A DNA stretch of 55,296 bases from Streptomyces altiplanensis (GCA_003719395.1 RHMC01000032.1:1-55296); one strand, 5' to 3'; positions 34,145 through 45,067 are shown, counted from the first letter of the stretch. Numbers and translations: made by a program. Notes: generated by a model from the letters alone, not told the origin.

Positions 34145-34915
34145 GTGGCCACGGCACACACCGCCGCTGCCCCGACCCTGATCGGTTCGGTGCAGCGCGC
34201 CCTTCGTCTGCTGGAGGCGGTGAGCGCCCATGCCGACGGGGCCCCGGCCAAGCAGCTCGCCAGGGAGGCCGGCCTCCCCCTCCCGACCACCTATCACCTG
34301 CTGCGCACGCTGGCGCACGAGGGCTATCTGCGCCGCCAGCAAGGAGTGTTCGTCCTCGGCGAGGCGGTCGGGCGGCTGACGTGCTCGGGCGCGCGGCAGA
34401 ATCGTCGCGGCATGATCACGGACTCGCTGGAGTACTGGCGGGACGCGATCGGCGTCGCCGTCTACTTCGCCCTCTACAGCGAAGGCGAGATCGAACTCGT
34501 CGCGGTCGCGGAGGACCCGTCGTCACCCGCCGTGGAGGAGTGGGCCGACTTCCGTGCGACCTGTCACGCCCACGCGCTGGGCCAGTGTCTGCTGAGCCAG
34601 CTCGACGAGAGGTCCCGCCGGGACCACCTGGCCCGTCATCCGGTCGAGCCGCTCACACCGCATTCGGTGCGTGACCGGGAGACCCTGCTCGACCGCCTGG
34701 CAGCGACGGAACGGATGCGTCCGGTCGTGGAACGCCAGGAGTACGCGGTCGGATCCGTCTGCGCGGCCATTCCGATCACCGTCGGTTCCACCGCCGCCAC
34801 GATGGCCATTTCTCTCCCAGCCGACCAGGAACATCGGTTGCTCCCCGCGATCACACAACTACGCAGCGCGGCGGAAGTGTTGCTCGGCTCGTTCACATTC
34901 TCTATCAGTATCTGA
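34145..34915 (+). CDS. ssgR: IclR family regulator SsgR, activator of ssgA
   Basis: This 256-residue regulator has an N-terminal winged helix (SVQRALRLLEAVSAHADGAP, LPTTYHLLRTLAHEGYL). The IclR ligand domain follows (ATCHAHALGQCLLSQLDERS, ERQEYAVGSVCAAIPIT). In Streptomyces, SsgR is the IclR-type activator that switches on ssgA during development. The assignment rests on the family plus the immediate downstream ssgA. GTG 34145 has GGGGGTGA upstream; GTG 34136 is the alternative. Confidence 0.9.
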   Translation: MATAHTAAAPTLIGSVQRALRLLEAVSAHADGAPAKQLAREAGLPLPTTYHLLRTLAHEGYLRRQQGVFVLGEAVGRLTCSGARQNRRGMITDSLEYWRDAIGVAVYFALYSEGEIELVAVAEDPSSPAVEEWADFRATCHAHALGQCLLSQLDERSRRDHLARHPVEPLTPHSVRDRETLLDRLAATERMRPVVERQEYAVGSVCAAIPITVGSTAATMAISLPADQEHRLLPAITQLRSAAEVLLGSFTFSISI

Positions 34916-35014
34916 AATATCACTCCTTGTGATCTGGTACTGCTTCGAGCACCATGGCGTCAAGAGGGCCAGGGGGAACGATTCCTGGCCAGTCTCACTA
35001 GTGCGGGGTTGAGC

Positions 35015-35452
35015 ATGCGCGAGTCGGTTCAGGCAGACGTCATGATGAGCTTCCTTGTCTCGGAGGAGCTCTCCTTCCGGATCCCGGTGGAGCTCCGGTA
35101 CGTGACCAGGGATCCGTACGCGGTGCGGATGACGTTCCACCTGCCCGGCGACGCCCCCGTCACCTGGGCGTTCGGCCGGGAGCTGCTTCTCGACGGTCTC
35201 AACATGCCGTGCGGCGAAGGCGATGTGCACATCGAGCCGACCGGTCCCGAGGGGCTCATGGACGTGCACATCCGGCTCCAGGTCGCCGGGGACCGCGCGC
35301 TGTTCCGGGCGAGCGCGGCCCCGCTGGTGGCGTTCCTCGACCGTACGGACCGGCTCGTGCCGCTGGGGCAGGAGTGCACCCGCGGGGATTTCGACGGGGA
35401 CCTGGAGGACGCGCTCGACCGGATCCTCGCCGAGGAGCAGAGCGCCGGCTGA
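35015..35452 (+). CDS. ssgA: SsgA, sporulation-specific cell division activator (SALP family)
   Basis: This protein of about 145 residues carries the SsgA-like hallmarks MSFLVSEELSFRIPVELRY, YAVRMTFHLPGDAPVTWAFG, RELLLDGL and VAFLDRTDRLVPLGQE. SsgA activates septation and hyphal branching, localising sites where the cell wall is remodelled before sporulation. ATG 35015 (MRESVQADVMMSF) has GCGGGG upstream; in-frame ATGs at 35042 and 35045 would remove 9-10 residues. It lies 99 bases after ssgR, which contain its promoter. Confidence 0.95.
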   Translation: MRESVQADVMMSFLVSEELSFRIPVELRYVTRDPYAVRMTFHLPGDAPVTWAFGRELLLDGLNMPCGEGDVHIEPTGPEGLMDVHIRLQVAGDRALFRASAAPLVAFLDRTDRLVPLGQECTRGDFDGDLEDALDRILAEEQSAG

Positions 35453-35473
35453 AGGAGCCGGCTGAAGGCGCCT

Positions 35474-35510
35474 GCTGTGGGGCTGCAGGGCTGTGGGGCT
35501 GCAGGGCTGC
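35474..35510. repeat. 16-base tandem repeat, 2.3 copies
   Basis: GCTGTGGGGCTGCAGG is repeated exactly at 35474-35489 and 35490-35505, followed by GCTGC. It lies in the short gap between the convergent ssgA and YibE/F genes and has no clear role. Confidence 0.8.
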
Positions 35511-35511
35511 T

Positions 35512-36831
35512 TCAGCGCTTGCGGCGCCGGCCCCTGCCGCCGCCGCGTGCGGGGAGGGCCGCGGCGGTCCCGCCGGTCCCCGGCCGGTCGGCCGAAACGA
35601 CCAGCGCCGCGAGCGCGGTGGTCACCGGAACCGACGCGACAAGGCCGATCGAGCCGACCAGTGTCCGTACGATCTCCTCCGCGACCAGTTCGCTGTTGGC
35701 GACCGTGCCGACACTGCTCTGCGCGATCGAGAAGAGCAGCAGCAGCGGCAGCGCGGCGCCCGCGTACGCCAGCACGAGCGTGTTGACGACGGACGCGATG
35801 TGGTCGCGGCCGATGCGGATGCCGGCCCGGTACAGGGCGCGCGGGCCCATCGAGGGGTCCGCCTGGTGGAGTTCCCAGACCGCCGACGTCTGGGTGACCG
35901 TCACGTCGTCGAGCACACCCAGCGAGCCGATGATGACGCCCGCGAGGAGCAGGCCGCTCATGTCGATGTCCGGGTAGAGGCCGTGGATGAGCCCGGTGTT
36001 GTCGTCCGTGTTGCCGCTGAGGTACGCCCAGTCGATGAAGAGCGAGCCCAGCAGCCCGATCAGCAGCAGTGAGATGAGCGTGCCGACGACGGCGACGGAC
36101 GTACGGGCCGTCAGGCCGTGGCAGGCGTAGAGCGCGATGAGCATGATGGCGCTCGCCCCGACGACCGCGACGATCAGCGGATTCGATCCCTGGAGGATCG
36201 CGGGGAGGATGAACAGCGTCAGGACCGCGAAGGACACGGCGAGCGCGATCAGTGCCATCAGGCCCTTCATCCGGCCGACGGCGATCACCGCGAGCGCGAA
36301 GATCCCGGCCAGCAGGGCCATCGGAATTCCGCGGTCCACATCGGTCACCGAGTACTGGAGGTCGCGGGGCGCGTCGGGCGCGTACGCCACCACCACGCCC
36401 TGACCCTCGTTCAGCTGTCTCGGCGCGTCGGGCTGGACGATCTCGGTGAACGTACGGCCCTTGTCCTTGCCGGACGTGACCTCGATCGTGGCTCGCTCGC
36501 AGGTGCCCTGCTGGGCCTGCTGGGCCTCGCGGCCGGACGGCGTGGACGTGTCGCCGGTAGGGGGCACCTGGGCGGCGTTCACGTCCTTGCAGTCGACCTG
36601 CTGCACATCCGTCACCTTGCCCGACACGGTCTGCCGGTCGAAACCGACACCCGTGCGCTCGTGCTCGGGCGCGCCGCCCGGCCAGAGCACGACGAGGCCG
36701 ACGAAAACGGCCGTGGCGAAGGGGATCAGCACGGCCGCGATGACCTTGCGCAGGTGCTGGGATACGGGCGCGGCGGGCCCGTGGCTGTGGGTGTGGCCAT
36801 GGATTTCGGGCGTTGGCTGGGGGGACGTCAC
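35512..36831 (-). CDS. YibE/F family membrane protein
   Basis: This 439-residue protein has an N-terminal His-rich cytoplasmic segment (HGHTHSHG) and one membrane helix. An extracytoplasmic domain of about 110 residues follows (VSGKVTDVQQVDCKD, TFTEIVQPDAPRQL), then seven or more helices. SLGVLDDVTVTQTSAVWEL is the family signature. The function of YibE/F is unknown; transport has been proposed. GTG 36831 is used. The C-terminus is Arg/Gly-rich. The gene is convergent with ssgA and divergent from thiC. Confidence 0.88.
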   Translation of the reverse strand: MTSPQPTPEIHGHTHSHGPAAPVSQHLRKVIAAVLIPFATAVFVGLVVLWPGGAPEHERTGVGFDRQTVSGKVTDVQQVDCKDVNAAQVPPTGDTSTPSGREAQQAQQGTCERATIEVTSGKDKGRTFTEIVQPDAPRQLNEGQGVVVAYAPDAPRDLQYSVTDVDRGIPMALLAGIFALAVIAVGRMKGLMALIALAVSFAVLTLFILPAILQGSNPLIVAVVGASAIMLIALYACHGLTARTSVAVVGTLISLLLIGLLGSLFIDWAYLSGNTDDNTGLIHGLYPDIDMSGLLLAGVIIGSLGVLDDVTVTQTSAVWELHQADPSMGPRALYRAGIRIGRDHIASVVNTLVLAYAGAALPLLLLFSIAQSSVGTVANSELVAEEIVRTLVGSIGLVASVPVTTALAALVVSADRPGTGGTAAALPARGGGRGRRRKR

Positions 36832-36908
36832 CGACCGATCATCGCAAGAACGGAGGGGGCCCTCTGGTCAGCGCGCCAGAGATGACGCTAGCGTGGGGGC
36901 ACCTTTGC

Positions 36909-38808
<1,900 letters not shown>

Positions 38809-38813
38809 GCGCC

Positions 38814-38846
38814 CGGCGGGCCCCTGTCGGGGGGCGGGGCCCGTCG
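38814..38846 (+). terminator. thiC terminator
   Basis: CGGCGGGCCCC pairs with GGGGCCCGTCG with one G-T wobble, forming an 11-bp stem with an 11-base loop that starts six bases after the thiC stop. It is the likely thiC terminator. Confidence 0.75.
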
Positions 38847-38911
38847 GCCAGTGGTAACAGAACAGGCAAGAGCGCTCCACCACTTGATCATTTCTGCCTA
38901 CGCTCCCCGGC

Positions 38912-40015
38912 ATGGGCGGAATCGATGTGGCCAATGGAGTGGTGGGCGCCGTACTGGGCATGGTGTTCGCGACGCTGTTCCAGCAGCCTTTGCAGGATGC
39001 CTGGTTCAGGGTCCGCAGGCGCTCGTCGAGCGCGGTGCGGAGCCTGCGCTCCCGCGGCGGGCCCAGCCGCGCGTGGACCACGTTCGCCCTGGGGCCGCTC
39101 CACACCTCCGCCTTGATAGTGGAGGGCGACGGAGAGTCCACGATCACCGCCGATGCCGTACACATCCAGGTTCTGGACGACGAGGCGGTCCTTCCCCCGG
39201 AGATGGCGGTCTGGCGCGACGAGATCGAGGCCGGGAGCGCTCAGCTCCAGGCCGAGGGACGGACGCCCGTGTGGAACGGGCCCCGTTACGCCGTCGAGGC
39301 GTTCGGCGTCTCCCGGACCGCCCTCGACGAGCAGCCGGAGGTCCACCTGAGGCTGCGGCCCACGGACTACTACACGTTCCTGGCGGCCCAGCAGCTCGAC
39401 CGCCGGCTGTCCGACGGCACCACACCGCGCTCCCGTTACCTCGATCCGGACCGTCCACTGGAAGCACCGGCCTTCCTGCAGTGCAGCTTCGCCGTCAACA
39501 TCGCCGTGGTGACCTCCGACGACATGCTGGTGGTCAGCCGGCGCAGCGAGCGGGTACGCATGGCGCCCGGGGTGTGGAACTCCTCCGTGAACGAGGGGCT
39601 GTCCCGGCACATCGACTCGTCCGGCAGGAGCGCACCGGACCTGTACGCCGTCTGCCGGCGCGGCATGAGGGAGGAGCTCTCCCTGGAGCCGTCCGAGTAC
39701 TCCCTCGCTCTCCTGGCCTTCGTGCTGGACGTCGACAGGCGTCACTGGAGCGCCCACTTCTACGCGAGGCTCAAGTCCCTGACCTGCGAGGGCCTCCAGG
39801 CGCGCATGAGCAGGGGCGTCGCCGACCGGTGGGAACACCAGACGACGGAGTTCGTTCCCTTCCGCCCGGCGGACGTGTCCAGGTACCTCCTGCGTCCGGA
39901 CCGGATGCACCGGTGGGCCCCGCTGGCCCCGGCGCTGTTCCACCTGGCGCTGGTCCACGTCCACGGCCGTGCGTCGGTGGAACGTGCGGAGGCGCAGGCG
40001 GTGCGCCGGCTGTAG
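38912..40015 (+). CDS. membrane-anchored NUDIX-like protein
   Basis: This 367-residue protein starts with one hydrophobic helix (VANGVVGAVLGMVFATLF) followed by a basic stretch (RVRRRSSSAVRSLRSR), then a domain of about 150 residues without recognised motifs. The C-terminal domain has VTSDDMLVVSRRSERVRMAP, VWNSSVNEG and CRRGMREELSLEP, which resembles a NUDIX fold with a reduced NUDIX box (RGMREELSL). The basic region after the helix suggests the domains face the cytoplasm. TACGCT at 38899-38904 stands seven bases before the ATG and there is no Shine-Dalgarno, so the message may be leaderless. It ends 3 bases from the convergent membrane protein gene. Catalytic activity is not certain. Confidence 0.7.
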   Translation: MGGIDVANGVVGAVLGMVFATLFQQPLQDAWFRVRRRSSSAVRSLRSRGGPSRAWTTFALGPLHTSALIVEGDGESTITADAVHIQVLDDEAVLPPEMAVWRDEIEAGSAQLQAEGRTPVWNGPRYAVEAFGVSRTALDEQPEVHLRLRPTDYYTFLAAQQLDRRLSDGTTPRSRYLDPDRPLEAPAFLQCSFAVNIAVVTSDDMLVVSRRSERVRMAPGVWNSSVNEGLSRHIDSSGRSAPDLYAVCRRGMREELSLEPSEYSLALLAFVLDVDRRHWSAHFYARLKSLTCEGLQARMSRGVADRWEHQTTEFVPFRPADVSRYLLRPDRMHRWAPLAPALFHLALVHVHGRASVERAEAQAVRRL

Positions 40016-40018
40016 GGG

Positions 40019-40828
40019 TCACTCGGGTGTGTGGTCCGGGCTGGAGAAGTCGGGGCTGGAGAAGCTCGGGCGCGGCCCCGGCGTGGTGCCGCCGTCCGGA
40101 CCCGGGCTGCTGTAGTCGGGCCGTGAGTACCCCAGGTCGGGGATGCGGCCGGCGGGCCGGTGCGGCCCCGGGCCGGGCGGGTCCGGCGCCGCACAGGCCA
40201 GGGCTTCGCGCAGGAACGGTACGACGCCCCGTTCCAGCAGGGCGCGCCGCCAGGCTTCCCTGGCCCGGGCGACCTCTTCCGGCAGCCCGCTTCCCCGGTC
40301 TTCGGAGAACGCCGACGAACCGTTGCGCAGAGCTGTCAGCAGCAGCCCGGCCGCGGCGACCAGGATGCCCACCGCCGTGAGCGCTCCGAAGAGCCACCCC
40401 ACCGTCAGCAGTGTCTGGGCGAAGGCGGGTTCGGGCGTGAGCAGCGTGAGCAGGTAGCCGACGATCAGGAAGATCGCCGCGGCGGTCCCCGCGAGCAGCG
40501 GCGTCAGGACGGCGACGACGGCGACGACGCCCGCGCCCGTCGTCTCGGCGCTCTCCCCCATGGTGAGGACGGGGCCGGCGCGGCCGGCCGCCGCCGGAGG
40601 TGTGCGTACCTCCTCGCGGACCTTCACGTAGTGGTCGTACTCGACGGCCGCGGCGGCGGCGATGAGCGCGCTGGCGTCCAACGCCATGGTGCGCAGCTGT
40701 GCGGTGGTGAGCCGCTGCCCGGCAGCGGCCGGATCCGGACGGTGACAAGCGGTGCGCAGTGCCTCGTCGAGAACGCCTTCGAATGCCGGGCGGTCCTCGG
40801 CCAGCAGGTGCGGAGCGCTGCTGTTCAT
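40019..40828 (-). CDS. two-helix membrane protein of unknown function
   Basis: This 269-residue protein has a cytoplasmic-type N-terminal domain (1-95; RLTTAQLRTMALDASALIAA, YDHYVKVREEVR). Two or three hydrophobic segments follow (VVAVVAVLTPLLAGTAAAIF, LLTVGWLFGALTAVGILVAA), then a proline/serine-rich tail with SxPDYSSPG-like repeats (DYSSPGPDGG, SFSSPDFSSPDHTPE). ATG 40828 has GGGGG at good spacing; ATG 40834 has none. It converges tail to tail with the NUDIX-like gene. No function can be named. Confidence 0.75.
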   Translation of the reverse strand: MNSSAPHLLAEDRPAFEGVLDEALRTACHRPDPAAAGQRLTTAQLRTMALDASALIAAAAAVEYDHYVKVREEVRTPPAAAGRAGPVLTMGESAETTGAGVVAVVAVLTPLLAGTAAAIFLIVGYLLTLLTPEPAFAQTLLTVGWLFGALTAVGILVAAAGLLLTALRNGSSAFSEDRGSGLPEEVARAREAWRRALLERGVVPFLREALACAAPDPPGPGPHRPAGRIPDLGYSRPDYSSPGPDGGTTPGPRPSFSSPDFSSPDHTPE

Positions 40829-41016
40829 GTGCATCCCCCGATGCTCCGTAGGGCCGGACAGCCCGCTCCGGGCGGGCAGTTGGGCGGAAACGGAGGAGAG
40901 CCTGCTACGGATAAGCCGATGGTAGAGCGCTCAGAGCACGGGGTGACAGGGGGTTTCCGGAAATTGGCGCAGTGGTAAGTGCGGCGTGTATATGGCCGCG
41001 TCCTCCCCGGCGGGGT

Positions 41017-42108
41017 TCAGCCGCGCAGGGGGAGCTGGACCACCAGCAGTTTTCCGGCCATGGTCACGCCGCCGTCCATGGCGATGGCGAGCCCGTCGGC
41101 GTACACGTGGGGTCCTTCCACGATCGGTCCCGCGTTCTCGTCGCCGTTGTCCGTGCTCTCGTTGCCCACCTCTCCCAGCAGGTAGGGAATGGGACTGTGA
41201 CCATGGACGATGCGTTCGCCGCCGTACGCGCCGAGCAGCTCGCGCACCGCCTGGGCGCCGCCCTCGTCACGGAAGGCGAAGCGCTTGGTGAGCTTGCGGA
41301 AGACGTCCCAGCACTCGTCGGCGTCGTTGCGCGTGAGGATGTCGTGGACGGTGTCGTTCACGTCCTCGATGGTGTGGCCGTAGTCGAGGTAGGCCGTCGT
41401 GTCGGAGTGCGTCAGCAGGTGCACGTCCTCCAGTGCGACCGCGTCGAGGCGGGACATCCACTGGAGGTGCACGTCCTGGAGGCGGTCCATGTCGGACTTC
41501 TGGCCGCCGTTGAGCAGCCAGGCGGCCTGGAAGGTCGCCGTACCCGCACCGGAGTTGACGGGGGTGTCGCCGAACCGTTTGGCACCGATGAGCAGCAGCT
41601 CGTGGTTGCCCATGAGGGCCTTGCAGTAGCCGCCGGCGGCCGCGGCCTCGGCGGACAGCCGCATCACGAGGTCGATGACGCCGATGCCGTCGGGCCCGCG
41701 GTCGGTGAAGTCGCCGAGGAACCAGAGCCGGGCGTTGCCGGCGGCCCAGCGGCCTTCGGCGTCGATGAGCCCCTGTTCCGCGAGGGCGGCGAGCAGTTCG
41801 GCGAGGTAGCCGTGCACATCGCCCACGACGAAGAGCGGCCCGAGGCCCTCGCCGGCGGCGGGCCGCGGCTCGGGCCCGGTCTGTCCGGTCACCTGGACCG
41901 TGTCGCCCGGGCCGCCGCGGCTGATCACCGGCAGGTCGCGCTGCGTGGGGGTGTACCCCTCCGGCTCCTCGTCGGGGGCGTAGGCGCTCCCGAAGGCAGG
42001 CGGGTGCGGCGTGTGCGCGGGAATGGGGGCCTGTGCGTACGGCGGTACGCGGAAGTCCCGCAATGTAGCCGTCCGCACTGCGGGTCCCTGACCGGCCCCC
42101 TGTGTCAT
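41017..42108 (-). CDS. calcineurin-like metallophosphoesterase
   Basis: This 363-residue protein has a complete metallophosphatase signature: DVHGY in FVVGDVHGYLAELL, GDFTDRGPD, GNHELLLIGA, a later His and GHSPIPYLLG. Two metal ions in the active site hydrolyse phosphoesters. The arrangement resembles serine/threonine protein phosphatases and ApaH-like enzymes; the substrate is not evident. The N-terminal 95 residues are Pro-rich and likely flexible. ATG 42108 (MTQGAGQGPAV) has GGAGGGG upstream, so the 16 codons read above it are excluded. Confidence 0.9.
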   Translation of the reverse strand: MTQGAGQGPAVRTATLRDFRVPPYAQAPIPAHTPHPPAFGSAYAPDEEPEGYTPTQRDLPVISRGGPGDTVQVTGQTGPEPRPAAGEGLGPLFVVGDVHGYLAELLAALAEQGLIDAEGRWAAGNARLWFLGDFTDRGPDGIGVIDLVMRLSAEAAAAGGYCKALMGNHELLLIGAKRFGDTPVNSGAGTATFQAAWLLNGGQKSDMDRLQDVHLQWMSRLDAVALEDVHLLTHSDTTAYLDYGHTIEDVNDTVHDILTRNDADECWDVFRKLTKRFAFRDEGGAQAVRELLGAYGGERIVHGHSPIPYLLGEVGNESTDNGDENAGPIVEGPHVYADGLAIAMDGGVTMAGKLLVVQLPLRG

Positions 42109-42284
42109 CGACCCCTCCACCACCGTCGCGCGCCGCCGTACACCTTCCGGCCTCACCTGGTCGTGGTGGGTCCGCAGTGTCGTGCGCCCATCATAGGAAT
42201 GCGGCTCGTGCTCTGTGACGCACCAGGGGTGGTGAATCCGGATGCGTACGCGGTTCGCCGGTGGTTTCGCCCGAATTGGGGAGG

Positions 42285-43395
42285 TCAGTCCCCGGAGGGC
42301 GAGCGCGGCGGGCTCACCTTGGTGCGGTGCGGCCGGCGCTGTGAGGACGTCCGGACGATGAGTTCGGTCGGTATGACCTGCTCGACGGGACCGTCGGTAT
42401 TGATGCCCTCGATGGCGTCGATGAGGAGCTGGACGACGGCCGTGCCGATCCTGCGCGGCTTCAGCGAGAGCGTGGTGACGGGCGGTTCGGTGGCGGCGTA
42501 CACGGTGGACTCGCTGCAGCAGACGAGCAGCAGGTCCTCGGGTACGCGCAGTCCGTAGCGGCGGGCGGCGGCGAGCAGGTCGTTGCCGTTGGGGTCGAAG
42601 AGCCCGTAGACGGCGTCGGGCCGGTCCGGGCGGGCGAGCAGCCGGTCGGCGGCGACGGCGCCGCGCACGGGTCGTGGGCCGGGTAGGACTCGTACACCGG
42701 GTCCTGGCCGACGCGCTCGCACCAGCGCAGGTACGCGTCGGTGGACAGGCGGGTGTAGGTGTCGGTGGTGTTGCCGGTGAGCAGCCCGATGCGGCGGGCG
42801 CCGGCGTCGGCGAGGTGGTCGAGCAGGCCGAGGACGGCTGCTTCGTGGTCGTTGTCGACCCAGGCGGTCACGGGCAGGGTGCCGGCGGGCCGGCGTCGGA
42901 GACGACGGGAAGGCCCTGGCGTACGAGTTCGGTGACGACCGCGTCCTGGTCGGACGGGTCGATGACGACGGTGCCGTCGAGGGCGACGTTCGACCAGACG
43001 TCGTGCCGGGAGGTGGCGGGGAGGATGACGAGGGCGTATCCGCGGGCGAGTGCGGCGGACGTCGCGGCTCTGGCCATCTCGGCGAAGTAGGCGAACTCCG
43101 TGAAGGCGAAAGGTTCATCCCCGTAGGTGGTCACGGTCAGGCCGATGAGACCCGACTTGCCGGTACGGAGGGTCCGGGCCGCCGCGGAGGGGCGGTAGCC
43201 GAGTCTCTCGGCGACTTCGCGGACGTGGTTGCGGGTGGCGTCCGGGAGCCGGCCCTTGCCGTTGAGCGCGTCCGAGACCGTCGTGATGGAGACACCGGCT
43301 GCGGCGGCGACGTCCCGAATGCCCGCTCGTCCTGGCCGGGTGCTCCGCCGGTGGGTTTCCGTCCGGCTCACCTGATGCTTCCCTGCTGCTGTCAT
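42285..43395 (-). pseudogene. LacI family transcriptional regulator, two frameshifts
   Basis: From ATG 43395 (MTAAGKHQVSRTETHRRS) a LacI helix-turn-helix follows: AGIRDVAAAAGVSITTVSDA, LNGKGRLPDATRNHVREVAE and RLGYRPSAAARTLRTGKSG. The ligand-binding domain starts at LIGLTVTTYGDEPF. The frame is lost near 42888 (a C run) and resumes as LPVTAWVDNDHEAAVLGLLD. It is lost again near 42662 and resumes as DRLLARPDRPDAVYGLFDP through SLKPRRIGTAVVQLL to the stop at 42285. The sum is about 370 residues, slightly longer than typical LacI regulators. Both breaks are one-base deletions in GC runs. A perfect CG-centred palindrome in its upstream region is the likely operator. Confidence 0.85.
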
Positions 43396-43744
43396 GGCGA
43401 GCCGATAGTAGGGCTCGGGCGGGTGGTGAGGGCGGGTGCATATGCAGTCGTTGACAGGCACGTTTCTGCAAGGACCTAACGCGTTAATCACCTTGGATTA
43501 CAAGGTAATTGACGGGAAAGGCGAGCCATTGGCACTTGTCGACCGGCACGGCCCTGCCAAGTGGTCCACGTCCCGAAGAGGTCTCAACTCACCTTCACGG
43601 GGGACGCGCGCCACGGAGTGAGCCACGGGCGCGCGCCGGGGCGGGGAGCGCTCCCCCTGTCCTGTGCGCCTGGCATTCGCACGGGGCCGCAATCCTCATA
43701 AGGTGTGCAGTATTGGTGGTACGTACGGTCGAGGAGGACCCAGA
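43396..43744. other. 349-base divergent region between the LacI gene and hisC
   Basis: It contains the LacI-type palindrome at 43477-43486 and a TTGACA at 43451-43456. An AT-rich stretch lies at 43480-43515, and the hisC ribosome binding site (GAGGAGG) at 43731-43737. A reading of 61 codons (43436-43621, +) has codon use unlike its neighbours and is not accepted as a gene. Confidence 0.5.
43477..43486. promoter_or_regulatory. LacI-type operator TAACGCGTTA
   Basis: A perfect 10-base palindrome with the central CG preferred by LacI/GalR regulators. It lies 82 bases upstream of the LacI start and about 20 bases downstream of a plus-strand TTGACA, so a bound repressor would cover the expected -10 region. 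Confidence 0.6.
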
Positions 43745-44839
43745 GTGAGTGAGACGAGCCCCAAGCTGCGCGCGGTGCTGGACGGCATCCCCACTTACAA
43801 GCCGGGGAAGCCTGCCGCTGCCGGGGGACCGGTGGCGTACAAGCTGTCCTCCAACGAGAACCCGTACCCGCCGCTGCCCGGTGTGCTGGAAGAAGTGATC
43901 GCCGCGGCCGGGAGCCTCAACCGCTACCCGGACATGGCCTGCACCGGCCTGATGAACGAGCTCGCCGACCGGTTCGGGGTGCCCGTGTCGCACCTGGCGA
44001 CCGGCACCGGGTCCGTCGGGATCGCGCAGTCGCTGCTCCAGGCGACCTCGGGCCCCGGCGACGAAGTGATCTACGCCTGGCGGTCCTTCGAGGCGTACCC
44101 GATCATCACGCGGATCAGCGGTGCCACGGCGGTGGAGGTGCCGCTGACCGACGGTGACGTGCACGACCTGGACGCCATGGCCGACGCGATCACCGAGCGG
44201 ACCCGGCTGATCTTCGTCTGCAACCCGAACAACCCGACCGGCACGGCGGTGCGCAGGGCCGAGCTGGAGCGGTTCCTGGACCGGGTGCCCTCGGACGTGC
44301 TCGTGGTGCTGGACGAGGCGTACCGGGAGTTCGTCCGGTCCGTCCCGGGCGAAGAGGACGACGTGCCCGACGGCATCGAGCTCTACCGCAGCCGCCCCAA
44401 TGTGGCGGTGCTGCGCACCTTCTCCAAGGCGTACGGCCTGGCCGGGCTGCGGGTCGGCTTCGCCGTCGCGCACGAGCCGGTGGCGGCCGCGCTGCGCAAG
44501 ACGGCGGTGCCCTTCGGCGTGAGCCAGCTGGCGCAGGACGCGGCGGTCGCCTCGCTGCGGGCCGAGGACGAGCTGCTCGGGCGGGTCGGCTCGCTGGTCT
44601 GCGCGCGCAAGCGGGTGTACGAGACGCTGGTCAAGCAGGGCTGGACCGTGCCGGACACGCAGGCGAACTTCGTCTGGCTGCGGCTGGGGGAGCGTACGGC
44701 CGACTTCGCGGCGGCCTGCGAGAAGGCCGGCGTCGTCGTCAGGCCCTTCGCGGGCGAGGGGCTGCGGATCACGATCGGCGAGGCGGAGGCCAACGACATC
44801 CTGCTGCACACCGCGGAGGCGTTCCTCAAGGAGCTGTAA
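43745..44839 (+). CDS. hisC: histidinol-phosphate aminotransferase family protein
   Basis: This 364-residue fold-type I PLP aminotransferase has [49 protein letters not shown] and the PLP-lysine segment [20 protein letters not shown]. It transfers the amino group between histidinol phosphate and 2-oxoglutarate, or acts on aromatic amino acids. It lies away from any his operon, so a second HisC-like or phenylalanine aminotransferase role is possible. GTG 43745 ([11 protein letters not shown]) has GAGGAGG upstream; the reading above it is excluded. Confidence 0.9.
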   Translation: MSETSPKLRAVLDGIPTYKPGKPAAAGGPVAYKLSSNENPYPPLPGVLEEVIAAAGSLNRYPDMACTGLMNELADRFGVPVSHLATGTGSVGIAQSLLQATSGPGDEVIYAWRSFEAYPIITRISGATAVEVPLTDGDVHDLDAMADAITERTRLIFVCNPNNPTGTAVRRAELERFLDRVPSDVLVVLDEAYREFVRSVPGEEDDVPDGIELYRSRPNVAVLRTFSKAYGLAGLRVGFAVAHEPVAAALRKTAVPFGVSQLAQDAAVASLRAEDELLGRVGSLVCARKRVYETLVKQGWTVPDTQANFVWLRLGERTADFAAACEKAGVVVRPFAGEGLRITIGEAEANDILLHTAEAFLKEL

Positions 44840-45011
44840 GTCACACGATCCGCCCCACCTGGGCGCTCTGCCTTGGTTGTGGTGGCCGTTTCGTCGCTTC
44901 TCCCTTGCTTTCCTGTGCCCTCGTGCGCCTTTTCGGAGGTGTTCGAGGGCACAGTTGTACCCCCCGGCTGGATGCCGGGAAACACGTGTGCGCCATACTG
45001 GTGCTTGTGAA

Positions 45012-45027
45012 TGTGAACGCGTTCACA
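45012..45027. promoter_or_regulatory. Rex operator (ROP) upstream of cydA
   Basis: TGTGAACGCGTTCACA is a perfect 16-base palindrome that fits the Streptomyces Rex consensus TGTGAACNNNTTCACA exactly. It ends 40 bases before the cydA GTG. An extra TTGTGA half-site starts at 45005. Rex represses when NADH is low and releases when NADH rises, inducing cytochrome bd under oxygen limitation. Confidence 0.92.
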
Positions 45028-45067
45028 AGCTCCACAAGCTCCGAGGCGATACGAAGGAGAAGGCGAC

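Noticed and set aside
40900..40985. Possible tRNA-like stretch (GGTAGAGCGCTCAGAGC, GGCGCAGTGGTAAG)
   Set aside because: No T-loop GTTCRA and no acceptor stem could be assembled.
43436..43621. Plus-strand 61-codon ORF upstream of hisC
   Set aside because: Codon use unlike neighbours, overlaps the promoter-like element and palindrome, no family signal.
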